Translations under genes and position numbers: made by a program
The notes under the pieces: generated by a model
Told to the model about the DNA's origin: nothing
The model's database searches: none
What the model saw: the letters and a program-made list of their open reading frames with translations, nothing else
Origin: AC-32 sp038237925
Lineage (GTDB): Bacteria > Actinomycetota > Thermoleophilia > Gaiellales > Gaiellaceae
NCBI GenBank assembly: GCA_038237925.1
Contig: JBBRYF010000005.1
Location: forward strand, 86,413 to 150,412
DNA: 64,000 nucleotides
Direction of reading: 5' to 3'
In this document: positions 29,491-37,582 of the stretch, in pieces
How the letters are laid out: every line of letters starts with the position of its first letter
Numbering within the stretch: the stretch's first letter is position 1

Positions 29491-31136
29491 CTCGTAGCGG
29501 CGACGGCGTCGCCGACGCGCTCGCGTGAGCGCACGAAGGCGGCGCCGACGAAATCGCGGAAGAGCGGAGCCGGCCGCGTGGGCCGCGACTTGAACTCGGG
29601 ATGGAACTGGCTGGCGACGAACCACGGGTGATCGCGCAGCTCGACGATCTCGACGAGCCGCCCGCCCTGGAACGTGCCCGAGACGATCAGCCCCGCGTCG
29701 ACCAGCTGCCGGCGAAGGAGGTTGTTCACCTCGTAACGGTGCCGGTGCCGCTCGTGGACGACGAGCTCGTTGTACGCGCGGAGCGCCTGCGTGCCCTCCG
29801 CGAGCTCGACCGCCTGCGCGCCGAGCCGCATCGTGCCGCCGAGATCCTCGATCTCCTTCTGCTCCGGGAGCAGGTCGATCACCGGGAACGGCGTCTCCGG
29901 GTCCATCTCGGTCGAGTTCGCCCCGTCGAGCCCGACCACATGGCGGGCGAACTCGCTGACCGCGACGTGCATCCCGAGGCAGATGCCGAGGTACGGGATC
30001 TCGCGCTCGCGCGCGACGCGGCAGGCCAGGATCTTGCCCTCCCAGCCGCGCGAGCCGAAGCCCCCCGGCACGAGCACGCCGTCGACGGACTCGAGCTCCG
30101 CCTGCGCCTCCTCGAGCGACATGCCCTCGGCGTCGAACCAGCGCACGCGCACCGAGCAGCCGTGGTGGACGCCGGCGTGCTTGAGCGCCTCGTGCACCGA
30201 GAGGTAGGCGTCCTGGAGCTTGACGTATTTGCCGACGAGCGCGATCTCGACCTCCCCCGCGCGCTCGGCGCGGATGCGCTCGGTGAGCTCGATCCACTCG
30301 CCCAGCTGCGCCTCGCCCTCAGGCAGGCCGAGCTTGGCGCAGACGAGATCGTCGAAGCCCTCCGCCTGCAGCGCCGAGGGCACGAGGTAGAGATCGGCGA
30401 CGTCGTAGTTCGCGATCACCGCGCTCGGCTCGAGGTCGGCGAAGAGCGCGATCTTCTCGCGGATCTCGGCGGAGAGCGGGTCGCTCGAGCGCGCGACGAT
30501 GATGTCGGGATGGACGCCGATCCGGCGCAGCTCGTTGACCGAGTGCTGCGTCGGCTTCGTCTTCAGCTCGCCGGCCGTCTCGATGAACGGCACCAGCGTG
30601 ACGTGGACGTAGCAGACGTTCTCCGGGCCGGCTTCGCGCCGGAACTGGCGGATTGCCTCCATGAACGGCAGCGACTCGATGTCGCCCACCGTGCCGCCGA
30701 TCTCGGTCACGACGACGTCGCAGTCGCTCGCCTCGGTGGCGCTGCGGATCCGCTCCTTGATCTCGTTCGTGATGTGCGGGATCACCTGCACGGTCGAGCC
30801 GAGGTACTCGCCCTTGCGCTCCTTGCGGATCACGCGGTCCCAGATCGCGCCGGCCGTGTGGTTCGCGGTGCGCGACAGATTCTCGTCGATGAAGCGCTCG
30901 TAGTGGCCGATGTCGAGGTCGGTCTCGGCGCCGTCCTCGGTGACGAACACTTCGCCGTGCTGGAACGGGCTCATCGTGCCCGGGTCGACGTTGATGTACG
31001 GGTCGAACTTCTGTACCTGCACCTTCAGCCCGCGCGCCTTCAGCAGGCGGCCGAGCGAGGCGGCGGTGATGCCCTTCCCGAGCGACGAGACGACGCCGCC
31101 CGTGACGAAGACGTACTTCGGCGGCCGCCGTGCCAC
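29487..31136 (-). CDS. pyrG: CTP synthase
   Basis: A 549-residue enzyme: KYVFVTGGVVSSLGKGITAA at the N-terminus with the P-loop, the MSPFQHGEVFVTEDGAETDL substrate region, and a C-terminal glutamine amidotransferase with Cys in LGICLGMHVAVSEF and the His-Glu of SQFHPEFKS. It makes CTP from UTP with glutamine nitrogen. I start at GTG 31136, which overlaps the TAG of the upstream gene; the longer frame to 31901 lies within that gene. The order steA-steB-pyrG is also seen in mycobacteria, here with one gene inserted. Confidence 0.97.
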   Translation of the reverse strand: MARRPPKYVFVTGGVVSSLGKGITAASLGRLLKARGLKVQVQKFDPYINVDPGTMSPFQHGEVFVTEDGAETDLDIGHYERFIDENLSRTANHTAGAIWDRVIRKERKGEYLGSTVQVIPHITNEIKERIRSATEASDCDVVVTEIGGTVGDIESLPFMEAIRQFRREAGPENVCYVHVTLVPFIETAGELKTKPTQHSVNELRRIGVHPDIIVARSSDPLSAEIREKIALFADLEPSAVIANYDVADLYLVPSALQAEGFDDLVCAKLGLPEGEAQLGEWIELTERIRAERAGEVEIALVGKYVKLQDAYLSVHEALKHAGVHHGCSVRVRWFDAEGMSLEEAQAELESVDGVLVPGGFGSRGWEGKILACRVAREREIPYLGICLGMHVAVSEFARHVVGLDGANSTEMDPETPFPVIDLLPEQKEIEDLGGTMRLGAQAVELAEGTQALRAYNELVVHERHRHRYEVNNLLRRQLVDAGLIVSGTFQGGRLVEIVELRDHPWFVASQFHPEFKSRPTRPAPLFRDFVGAAFVRSRERVGDAVAATS

Positions 31137-32377
31137 TACGGACGCCCCAGACGGTCGAGGCGCGAGAGGCCGGGCGTGCGCTCGATCAATGCGCCAAGGG
31201 AGCGCGTCTCGCCCGTCACGGTGAGCGCGACGAGCGCTGCAATCGAGAAGATCTGACCCCTGGCCGTGAGCTTGCTCACGGATCCATAACCTAGCAGGGC
31301 GCCCAGACCGTTCGCGCCGGCGTCTCCGAGCATCGTCATCTCGCGGAGATCGTAGGGAGCGAGCAGGACGGCGATCGGGACGTAGCTCTTGGCCGAGCCT
31401 CGCACGAGCGCGGCGGCGGCGAGGAACGCCTTCAGCGCTCGGCCCGGGCGCGTGTCGAGTTGGTTGAGCGCGTTCGCCGAGAGCGCGACGAGCGTGGCGC
31501 CCCGCAGCGACCGGGTCACCGCGAGGGCGGCGACGGGGATTCCGACGGCCTTGGCGATCCCGGTCGTCGAGCCTTTGGCGAGATGGGCGCGGAAGCCGCG
31601 CTCGGGGCCGCTCCAGAGGTCGTCGGCGAGACCGAGCGCGATCGCGGCGGCGACTCCGAGCCGGACACGCGCGGGTGCCCGGGCGCCGCCGAGCGCGACG
31701 AGCGCGCCGACGAGCGGGAGGCGCAGACCGCGGTAGTTGGTGGCAGTCGGGCCGCAGGCCAGGGTTGCGTCGAGCAGCTGGCGGCCGCGGTGGAGGAAGC
31801 CGCGCGGATCGCGGCCGCTCGCGCGGTGCCGCAGCGGGAGCTCCCGCTCCTCGACCCGCAGTCCCGCGCGGGCGGCGTCGATCGTCATCCGCACCTCGCA
31901 CCCGAAGCCCGGCGCGAGCGGGAAGCAGGCCTCTCGCGCGGCTTGCGAGAGCGAGCGCTGGCCCGAGAGCGGCTCACGCGCCTCGAAGCCACTGCGGAGG
32001 CGGATGAGCGCGCGGGCAGCCCGTTTCGTGATCCCGAAGCCTCCGCCCCCTTGCTCGACGAACGCCGCGATCGCCAGGTCGGCTCCGTCCGCCGCCAACG
32101 AGGAGACGTCGCCCTCGAGGTCGGCGTCGCAGAGGAGCAGCCGGCCGGGCGACAGCTCCCGCTCGGCGAGCGTCAGCGCTTGGCCCTTGCCAAGCCGTGG
32201 CAGCCGGACGACGCGCGCGCCGGCCCGGCGTGCGGCTGCGGGCGTCGAGTCGCGCGAGCCGTCGTCGGCGACCACGACCTCGGCGCCCGGAAACGCCCGA
32301 CGCAACGCCTCGATCGTCGTCCCGATCCGCTCCTCCTCGTCCCGGGCGGCAATCAGGATCGTGAGCGGCTCAGCCAA
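31136..32377 (-). CDS. fusion of a GT2 glycosyltransferase and a MraY/WecA-like membrane phosphotransferase domain
   Basis: A 413-residue protein. Residues 1 to about 195 are a GT-A glycosyltransferase: TILIAARDEEERIGTTIEAL, VVVADDGSRDSTP and the DxD-like LLLCDADLEGD. From about residue 205 the sequence is membrane-embedded and follows the polyprenyl-phosphate phosphotransferase layout: TNYRGLRLPLVGALVAL, GLADDLWSG, GSTTGIAKAVG, ALNQLDTRPGRALKAFL and TMLGDAGANGLGALLG. The Asp residues of the DDLW and GDAGAN motifs are kept. Separate genes of both kinds occur near steA-steB in other Gram-positives, so a fused envelope glycolipid enzyme is a reasonable guess. It overlaps steB by 8 bases. Confidence 0.8.
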   Translation of the reverse strand: MAEPLTILIAARDEEERIGTTIEALRRAFPGAEVVVADDGSRDSTPAAARRAGARVVRLPRLGKGQALTLAERELSPGRLLLCDADLEGDVSSLAADGADLAIAAFVEQGGGGFGITKRAARALIRLRSGFEAREPLSGQRSLSQAAREACFPLAPGFGCEVRMTIDAARAGLRVEERELPLRHRASGRDPRGFLHRGRQLLDATLACGPTATNYRGLRLPLVGALVALGGARAPARVRLGVAAAIALGLADDLWSGPERGFRAHLAKGSTTGIAKAVGIPVAALAVTRSLRGATLVALSANALNQLDTRPGRALKAFLAAAALVRGSAKSYVPIAVLLAPYDLREMTMLGDAGANGLGALLGYGSVSKLTARGQIFSIAALVALTVTGETRSLGALIERTPGLSRLDRLGRP

Positions 32378-33242
32378 CGGGTAGCGGCGGGAGCGCCCCG
32401 TCGCCGGCCGAATCCTTCACGCCGTACTGGCCCGCCGGCGCGCCGGCGAGCAGCAGCACGACCGAGAGCCGGCCGACAGGTGTGTCGACGTCGTCGACAG
32501 TCGAAAGGCCCTCCTGGCGGAAGACCGTGGTCGCAGAGTCCGCGGCGTTGGTCTGCTCGGCCCCGACGGCCGGCACGCTCTCCGAGGCCAGGCCGGCGTA
32601 GAGCCCGAGCAGGAAGCGCGCCGTCACGCCCTGTTGTGGGGAGACGGCACGGACGACGACCACGCCGTCCGCAGGCGCCTTGCTGCCCCCTGCACGCTCC
32701 TCGACGAGCGCGTCGGTGAGCGAATTCCAGAGGGGCGTGTCCCCGCCGAGCATCAACTCGTCCCCGAGAGCCCGGCCGAGGCTCTCGATGTTCGCCTTGC
32801 CGCGCAGCCCCGACGCCGCGGGCTGCCCCTTGAGCGCGGCGTCGAGCTGCGAGACGTCGATCGGCACCTTCAGCGCCCGGAGCCGGAGCTGTTGCGCGCC
32901 CGCGTCGTTGAGGGCCCTGCTCACCGATGAGCGGATACCGCCGTCGACCGGGCCGACGAACACAACCGCGACCTGCTTGCCGCGCAAGCGGTTGCGGACG
33001 AGCGCCGGGTAGGTCTCGTTGATGTACGTGATCGCGACCTGGCGCTCGCGCCCGCGGTCGGTCGACTGTCTGGCGGCCTGGTCGATCTGCCGCTGCAGGC
33101 TCGCGACCCTTTCCTGCAGGAAATTCGTCTTCGCGCTGTCCACGAGGCCGCGATCGGAGATGCCGACGCCGACCAGGATCCCGATGATCAGCGCGAGAAA
33201 GACGGCCGCGAGCGACGCGACGTGATAGCGAAGGTCGAACAT
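32370..33242 (-). CDS. steB: SteB/MctB-like copper transporter-family envelope protein
   Basis: A 290-residue protein starting MFDLRYHVASLAAVFLALII, the family's signature: one N-terminal membrane helix, then a coiled coil (LQERVASLQRQIDQAARQ) and an extracytoplasmic globular domain. Mycobacterial MctB (Rv1698) has been linked to copper resistance, and the corynebacterial protein SteB works with SteA in cell separation. Gene order steA, SRPBCC, steB, then pyrG matches mycobacteria apart from the extra genes. A 163-base palindromic element fills the whole gap upstream of the ATG. Confidence 0.88.
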   Translation of the reverse strand: MFDLRYHVASLAAVFLALIIGILVGVGISDRGLVDSAKTNFLQERVASLQRQIDQAARQSTDRGRERQVAITYINETYPALVRNRLRGKQVAVVFVGPVDGGIRSSVSRALNDAGAQQLRLRALKVPIDVSQLDAALKGQPAASGLRGKANIESLGRALGDELMLGGDTPLWNSLTDALVEERAGGSKAPADGVVVVRAVSPQQGVTARFLLGLYAGLASESVPAVGAEQTNAADSATTVFRQEGLSTVDDVDTPVGRLSVVLLLAGAPAGQYGVKDSAGDGALPPLPVG

Positions 33243-33243
33243 C

Positions 33244-33407
33244 AGTGCCCTTTTAGGGGGCGCTGTCCAGATTCTGGGTCGCGAGCACCAAGCCAGTGGC
33301 CGCACTCGTCCGCGGCCAAGGCTGATTGCCTTGGCAAGGGCGAGGGTGGTTCCTGGCGCCGCGTGATCGCGGGCCAGAAGCGGACGTGTGCTTCCTGGAA
33401 GGGCACT
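33244..33407. repeat. long palindromic intergenic element, copy 1
   Basis: The whole gap between the SRPBCC stop and the steB start is an imperfect inverted repeat. AGTGCCCTT (33244-33252) pairs with AAGGGCACT (33399-33407); inside, about 45 bases per arm align, including TTCTGG 29-34 bases from the end. The centre holds a perfect stem GCCAAGGC-TGATT-GCCTTGGC (33315-33335). The outer end overlaps the TAG of the SRPBCC gene, and the other end is one base from the steB ATG. A second element of equal length and layout lies at 41242-41404. Confidence 0.75.
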
Positions 33408-33804
33408 AGAGCTCCGCGGCAGTCTGGCACAGGGCGTAGAGCCGCCTGAGGGCGTTGCGCGGCAGCGACCGTCGGAGCCCGACGAGGAAAGGGCCGCTCA
33501 CGGTCAGCTCGGCCCGCGTGCGCTGGTCGCCCGCGTCAGAGAGCTCGAGCTCCACGTCCAGACGCTCGCTCGTCATCTGCCAGGCCACGCGCAACGGAGC
33601 CTTGACCTCGAGGATGATCAGCTTCGACTCGGCAGCGGGGCGGCGGAAGAGCGACGGCCGCATGCTCGCGTGGAGCGTCCAGCGCGCCCCCGGCGCAAGG
33701 CCACGGCGGTCGGGGTGGACGCCGCCGACCCCCGGCCACCAGTCCGAGAAGTGGTACGGCTCGGCGAGGAAGAGCCAGACGTCCTCGAGCGGCGCCAGCA
33801 ACAC
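33406..33804 (-). CDS. SRPBCC-family (START-like) protein
   Basis: A 132-residue protein with the helix-grip fold pattern: APLEDVWLFLAEPYHFSDWW, then PGARWTLHASMRP, PLRVAWQMTSER and a C-terminal helix LRRLYALCQTAAEL. Members bind hydrophobic ligands. The first annotatable start is GTG 33804, but the family's first beta-strand (LPSYTETRVLLAP) is encoded partly before it, in frame, back to the TAG stop of steA at 33832. So the true start may be a CTG at 33828, or some ribosomes may read through the TAG. No ribosome-binding site precedes the GTG. Confidence 0.75.
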   Translation of the reverse strand: MLLAPLEDVWLFLAEPYHFSDWWPGVGGVHPDRRGLAPGARWTLHASMRPSLFRRPAAESKLIILEVKAPLRVAWQMTSERLDVELELSDAGDQRTRAELTVSGPFLVGLRRSLPRNALRRLYALCQTAAEL

Positions 33805-33831
33805 CCGGGTCTCGGTATAGCTGGGCAGGGC

Positions 33832-34965
33832 CTACCCCAGCCCGAGCAGGTCGCGGATGCGCTGGCTGAGCAGACCGATGAAATGACGCAACCCGGGCGA
33901 GGCCACGATCGCGACCACCACGGCGCCGAGCCCGGCTACGGCGAAGAGGATCAGAGGCCAGAGGCCGACCTGCCTGCTGACGAGTCGCGAGACGCCCTTC
34001 GCGTCGATCAGGATCTCCCCCACCTTCAGCCGGGTCACGAAGGTCGAGGACATCCCGGCGCGGTCGCGCTCGAGGAACTCGGTCAGGTTGAAGTGCGTCC
34101 CGACCGCGACGATCAGCTCGGCACCGCGCTCGAAGGCGAGCAGGAGCGCGATGTCCTCGCTGATCCCCGGCGCCGACACGGTCGCGTAGCCGAGGCCGAG
34201 CCGTTCGAGGCGGGCGGCTCCCGGCGCGACACCGTCGCGGTAGGCATGCACGACCAGCTCCGCGCCGCAGCGCAGCGCCGCGTCCGAGACCGAGTCCATG
34301 TCGCCGACGATCACGTGCGGCTTCATCCCGCCAGCGAGAAGCGCGTCCGCGCCCCCGTCGACCCCGACGAGCACGGGCTTGAAGTCGCGCACGTACGGCC
34401 GCACGATCGCGAGGTCGCGCTTGTAGCCGGGCCCGCGCACGACGACGAGCGCGTGCCGTTCGCGAAATCTCGTCTCGATCGGCGGGAAGTCGATTCCCTG
34501 CGCGAGCAGTCGGCCCTCGTCGCGCAGGTACCGCAGCGTGTTCTCGGCGAAGCCCTCGAGCGCCTCGGTCACGCGCCCCTGCTGCTCGGCGAGGGCGCGG
34601 CCGAGCTCGTCGGCGGCGAGCGTGCGCCCGCTCGCGAGGCAGGTGCCGTTGCGGAAGACGCTCGAGCCGCGGACGCTGACGTCGTCGCCGTCGCTCAGTT
34701 CGTCGAAGAGCGGCGCGCCCGGCGCGTCGATCAAGCACACGCCGCCGCGGACGAGCAGCAGCGGCCCCGGGTTCGGGAAGCGTCCGGTCTGCGAGGACGA
34801 GACGTTCACGACGACGCGGACGCCCGACTCGAGCAGCTCCTCCGCCGAGACGCGGTCGATGTCCTGGTGGTCGATGATCGCGACGTCGTCAGGCCCGAGC
34901 CGGCTGACGAGGCTTTTCGTCCGCCGGCTCAGCCGGGCGCGGCCGGTGAACTCGACGAAATTCAT
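33832..34965 (-). CDS. steA: SteA-like protein (thiamine pyrophosphokinase-like fold, C-terminal membrane anchor)
   Basis: A 377-residue protein. The central part resembles thiamine pyrophosphokinase (ALVVVRGPGYKRDLAIVRPY, VGVDGGADALLAGGMKPHVI, VGDMDSVSD), and the C-terminus has one membrane helix (GLWPLILFAVAGLGAVVVAI). SteA of corynebacteria localises to the division ring and acts with SteB in cell separation. It lies between recN (ATGA overlap) and the SRPBCC/steB genes, as recN-steA-steB do in mycobacteria. Confidence 0.92.
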   Translation of the reverse strand: MNFVEFTGRARLSRRTKSLVSRLGPDDVAIIDHQDIDRVSAEELLESGVRVVVNVSSSQTGRFPNPGPLLLVRGGVCLIDAPGAPLFDELSDGDDVSVRGSSVFRNGTCLASGRTLAADELGRALAEQQGRVTEALEGFAENTLRYLRDEGRLLAQGIDFPPIETRFRERHALVVVRGPGYKRDLAIVRPYVRDFKPVLVGVDGGADALLAGGMKPHVIVGDMDSVSDAALRCGAELVVHAYRDGVAPGAARLERLGLGYATVSAPGISEDIALLLAFERGAELIVAVGTHFNLTEFLERDRAGMSSTFVTRLKVGEILIDAKGVSRLVSRQVGLWPLILFAVAGLGAVVVAIVASPGLRHFIGLLSQRIRDLLGLG

Positions 34966-36596
34966 CGCTCCTGCTGAACCGCTGAGATGAACTGCTCGCC
35001 GCCGAGCATCCGCGTGAGCTCGTCGCGCCGTTCGTCTTCGGCGAGCGCCTCGATGGTCGTGTGCGTCGGGTCGCCCGGGACCTTCTCGACCCGGAAGTGC
35101 CGGTCGGCGAGCGAGGCGATCTGCGGCAGGTGCGTGATCGTCACCACCTGCGCGCGCGTGGCGAGCCGCTGCAAAGTCTCGCCGACCGCGTGCGCGGTCT
35201 GGCCGCCGATGCCAGCGTCGATCTCGTCGAAGACCATAGTCTCTCCGCCGCCCACGGCCGCGATCGCGAGCGCAATCCGTGAGAGCTCGCCGCCGGAGGC
35301 GGTCTGGGCGACCGGGACGAACGGCATCCCCGCGTTCGGGCGGATCAGGAACGCCGCTTCGTCGGCGCCCGTGGCGGTCGGTTCGCGCTCGCGCAGGTCG
35401 ACCCGGAACTCTCCGTCGCCGAGGCCGATGCCGCTGAGCTCCTCCGCGACCGACTGCGCGAAGGGCTCGGCCGCGCCAGTCCGCGCGGAGCGCAGCTCGT
35501 CGGCGAGCGCGGTCGCGCGCTTCTCGGCCTCCGCGAGCGCTTTCGCGGCCGTGGCAACCGGGTCGGCGCCGCCGTCGAGCTCCGCCAGCTCGGTGCGAGC
35601 CTCGGCGGCCCGGGCAAGCAGCTCCTCATAGGTCTCGCAGCGGAAACGCCGGCGCGTGGCCGCGATCCGGTCGAGCTCCGACTCGATCTGCTCCAGACGG
35701 TCCGGCTCCGCCTCGAGAGAGGCGAGGAAGGCGCGTAGCTCGGAGGCGGCTTCGCGGAGTCGCAGCTCGACGTCGCGAAGCTCGTTCCCCGCGCGCTCGA
35801 GCTCCGGAGCCAGCCGTTCCAGCGGTGTGATCGCGCGCTCCGCAACGGCGACGAGGCCGGACGCGCCGTCGCCCTCGTCGGGCGCCAGCGCCTCGCCGGC
35901 GGCGGACGCGGCCTCGGCCAGCTCGGTCACATGCCGCAGCCGCTCGCGCTCGGTACGCAGGGCGTCCTCGGTGTCGGGAGCGAGACCCTCGGTGTCCTCG
36001 ACGAGCGCCCACAGCTCGGCCAGCCGAGCCTCTGCGGCGGCGGCGTTCTGGGTGAGCTCCTCGTGCCGTCGGCGCGCAGTGCCCAGCTCGCGCCAGGCCG
36101 AGCGTAGATCACCGCGCCGCCGCTGCTGCTCCTCGCCGGCGAACGCGTCTAGAAGATCGAGCTGGTAGGCGGGGCGCGCCAGGCGGCGCTGCTCGAACTG
36201 CCCGGACATCGCGATCAACCGCTCGGCGGCGGCGGCCACGTCCTCGCGTGCGGCGCTGCGGCCCCAGGCGTAGGCGCGCGTACGTCCTTCGGGGAAGACA
36301 CGGCGCGCCAGCACAAGTCCGTCCTCGTCCTTCGGCCGGAGCTCGGCGAGTGCCGCGAGCTCGTCGTCGTCGAAGAACCCTGGCGGGGGGTCGAGCTCAG
36401 CTTCGACATAAGCGTCGTCGGCATCAGGCCCGACGAACGCCGCGTCCCCGCGCGCGCCGAGCAGAAGACCGATCGCCTGCGCGAGGATCGTCTTCCCGGC
36501 CCCCGTCTCGCCGGTGATCGCGTTGAGGCCCGGCGCGAGGGCCAGCTCGGCATTGCGGATGAGCACGAGGTTCTCGATGCGCAGGCGCCGGAGCAC
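34962..36596 (-). CDS. recN: DNA repair protein RecN
   Basis: A 544-residue SMC-like ATPase: MLRRLRIENLVLIRNAELAL, Walker A in GETGAGKTILAQA, a central coiled coil, the ABC signature TASGGELSRIALAIAA and Walker B in MVFDEIDAGIGGQTAHAVGE. It acts in double-strand break repair. The GTG at 36596 follows TAGCAT by exactly 6 bases. I looked for and did not see a LexA box in the 163 bases upstream, although recN is SOS-controlled in several bacteria. Confidence 0.97.
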   Translation of the reverse strand: MLRRLRIENLVLIRNAELALAPGLNAITGETGAGKTILAQAIGLLLGARGDAAFVGPDADDAYVEAELDPPPGFFDDDELAALAELRPKDEDGLVLARRVFPEGRTRAYAWGRSAAREDVAAAAERLIAMSGQFEQRRLARPAYQLDLLDAFAGEEQQRRRGDLRSAWRELGTARRRHEELTQNAAAAEARLAELWALVEDTEGLAPDTEDALRTERERLRHVTELAEAASAAGEALAPDEGDGASGLVAVAERAITPLERLAPELERAGNELRDVELRLREAASELRAFLASLEAEPDRLEQIESELDRIAATRRRFRCETYEELLARAAEARTELAELDGGADPVATAAKALAEAEKRATALADELRSARTGAAEPFAQSVAEELSGIGLGDGEFRVDLREREPTATGADEAAFLIRPNAGMPFVPVAQTASGGELSRIALAIAAVGGGETMVFDEIDAGIGGQTAHAVGETLQRLATRAQVVTITHLPQIASLADRHFRVEKVPGDPTHTTIEALAEDERRDELTRMLGGEQFISAVQQER

Positions 36597-36602
36597 GCCT
36601 GG

Positions 36603-36608
36603 ATGCTA
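36603..36608 (-). promoter_or_regulatory. -10 element TAGCAT of recN, leaderless spacing
   Basis: TAGCAT (minus strand) with a 6-base spacer to the GTG at 36596. The remaining gap to nadK (36597-36759) otherwise contains a 10-base palindrome CACACGTGTG at 36722 and an inverted repeat GCGCCGA/TCGGCGC that includes the nadK stop. Confidence 0.6.
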
Positions 36609-36759
36609 CGTCGGCACGCGGCGCGCGGCGACCGGCGCAAATCGACAGGTGCCGGCGACCGTAGTTCTGTTCACGCGCGCCCTGGGTGGGTGGGGGTTAG
36701 GGACGGTACCGGCCCGGTGCGCACACGTGTGTGACGAGTCTGCGCCGATTCTGTATCAG

Positions 36760-37581
36760 TCACTCGGCGCCGAACGTGCGCCGGTAGCGGCTGAAGAACG
36801 TGCTCTCGGGAAGCGTCGCCAGCAGGCTGCGATGCTCGGAGAGCCGCGCCTCCACCTCGGCGCCGAGAGCCAGCTCGTGCACGGGCTGGCCGTCGGCGAG
36901 CACCTTCGCCCCCACGTCGCTCGTCCTGTTGGTCACCGTCAGCCCGCGCCCGCGCGGGACGACGAGCGGCCGGGCGTGCAGCGAGTGCGGCGCGACGAAG
37001 GTGAGCGCCATCGCGTCGAGGCCCCACACGAGCACGGGGCCACCGTTCGAGAGGTTGTAGGCCGTCGACCCCGACGGCGTCGAGCAGATCAGCCCGTCGC
37101 AGTGCGACGAGCCGAGGTCCTCGCCGCCGATCTCCCAGCCGAGCTCGATCATCCGGCCGATCGTCGAGCTCGTGACGACGACGTCGTTGACCGCTTGCCA
37201 GAGCTCTCCGCCGGCCGTCGCTTCGAGGGCCGGCAGCTCGACGACCTGATAGTCGCCGGAGAAGACGCGTCCGACTCCGTCCTCGAGCCCGTCCGCCTCG
37301 ATGGATGCGAGGAAACCGACCCGGCCGAAGTTGACGCCGAGCACCGGCACCTGCGTGCCGAGGAAGCGCCTCAGCGCGCGGAGCATCGTGCCGTCGCCGC
37401 CGAGCACGACTGCGAGGTCGGTGCTCGTGACGTCGCCGGCCGCCCCGTCGCCGTGCTTCGCGACCTCCTCCTCGGGCAGCACGAGCTCGATCTCGCGCGC
37501 TTCGGCGAGCGCACGCAGTCGCGCGAGCGGCTCGCTGCTCGCCTCCTGGCGGCCGTGCGTAATGACGGCCACCCGCCGCAC
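36760..37581 (-). CDS. nadK: NAD kinase
   Basis: A 273-residue enzyme with VVLGGDGTMLRALRRF, the substrate-binding GVNFGRVGFLASIE, DGLICSTPSGSTAYNLSNGG and the C-terminal PLVVPRGRGLTVTNRTSDVG. It phosphorylates NAD to NADP. The best start is GTG 37581, one base after the tlyA stop, because the conserved sequence (RRVAVITHGRQEA) begins directly there; the ATG at 37620 lies within tlyA. The order tlyA-nadK-recN is shared with mycobacteria and Firmicutes. Confidence 0.95.
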   Translation of the reverse strand: MRRVAVITHGRQEASSEPLARLRALAEAREIELVLPEEEVAKHGDGAAGDVTSTDLAVVLGGDGTMLRALRRFLGTQVPVLGVNFGRVGFLASIEADGLEDGVGRVFSGDYQVVELPALEATAGGELWQAVNDVVVTSSTIGRMIELGWEIGGEDLGSSHCDGLICSTPSGSTAYNLSNGGPVLVWGLDAMALTFVAPHSLHARPLVVPRGRGLTVTNRTSDVGAKVLADGQPVHELALGAEVEARLSEHRSLLATLPESTFFSRYRRTFGAE

Positions 37582-37582
37582 C

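Noticed and set aside
36597..36759. Possible SOS box or third long palindrome before recN
   Set aside because: The gap has similar length (163) but no CGAAC/GTTCG pair and no long inverted repeat; only a 10-base palindrome and a short hairpin at the nadK stop.
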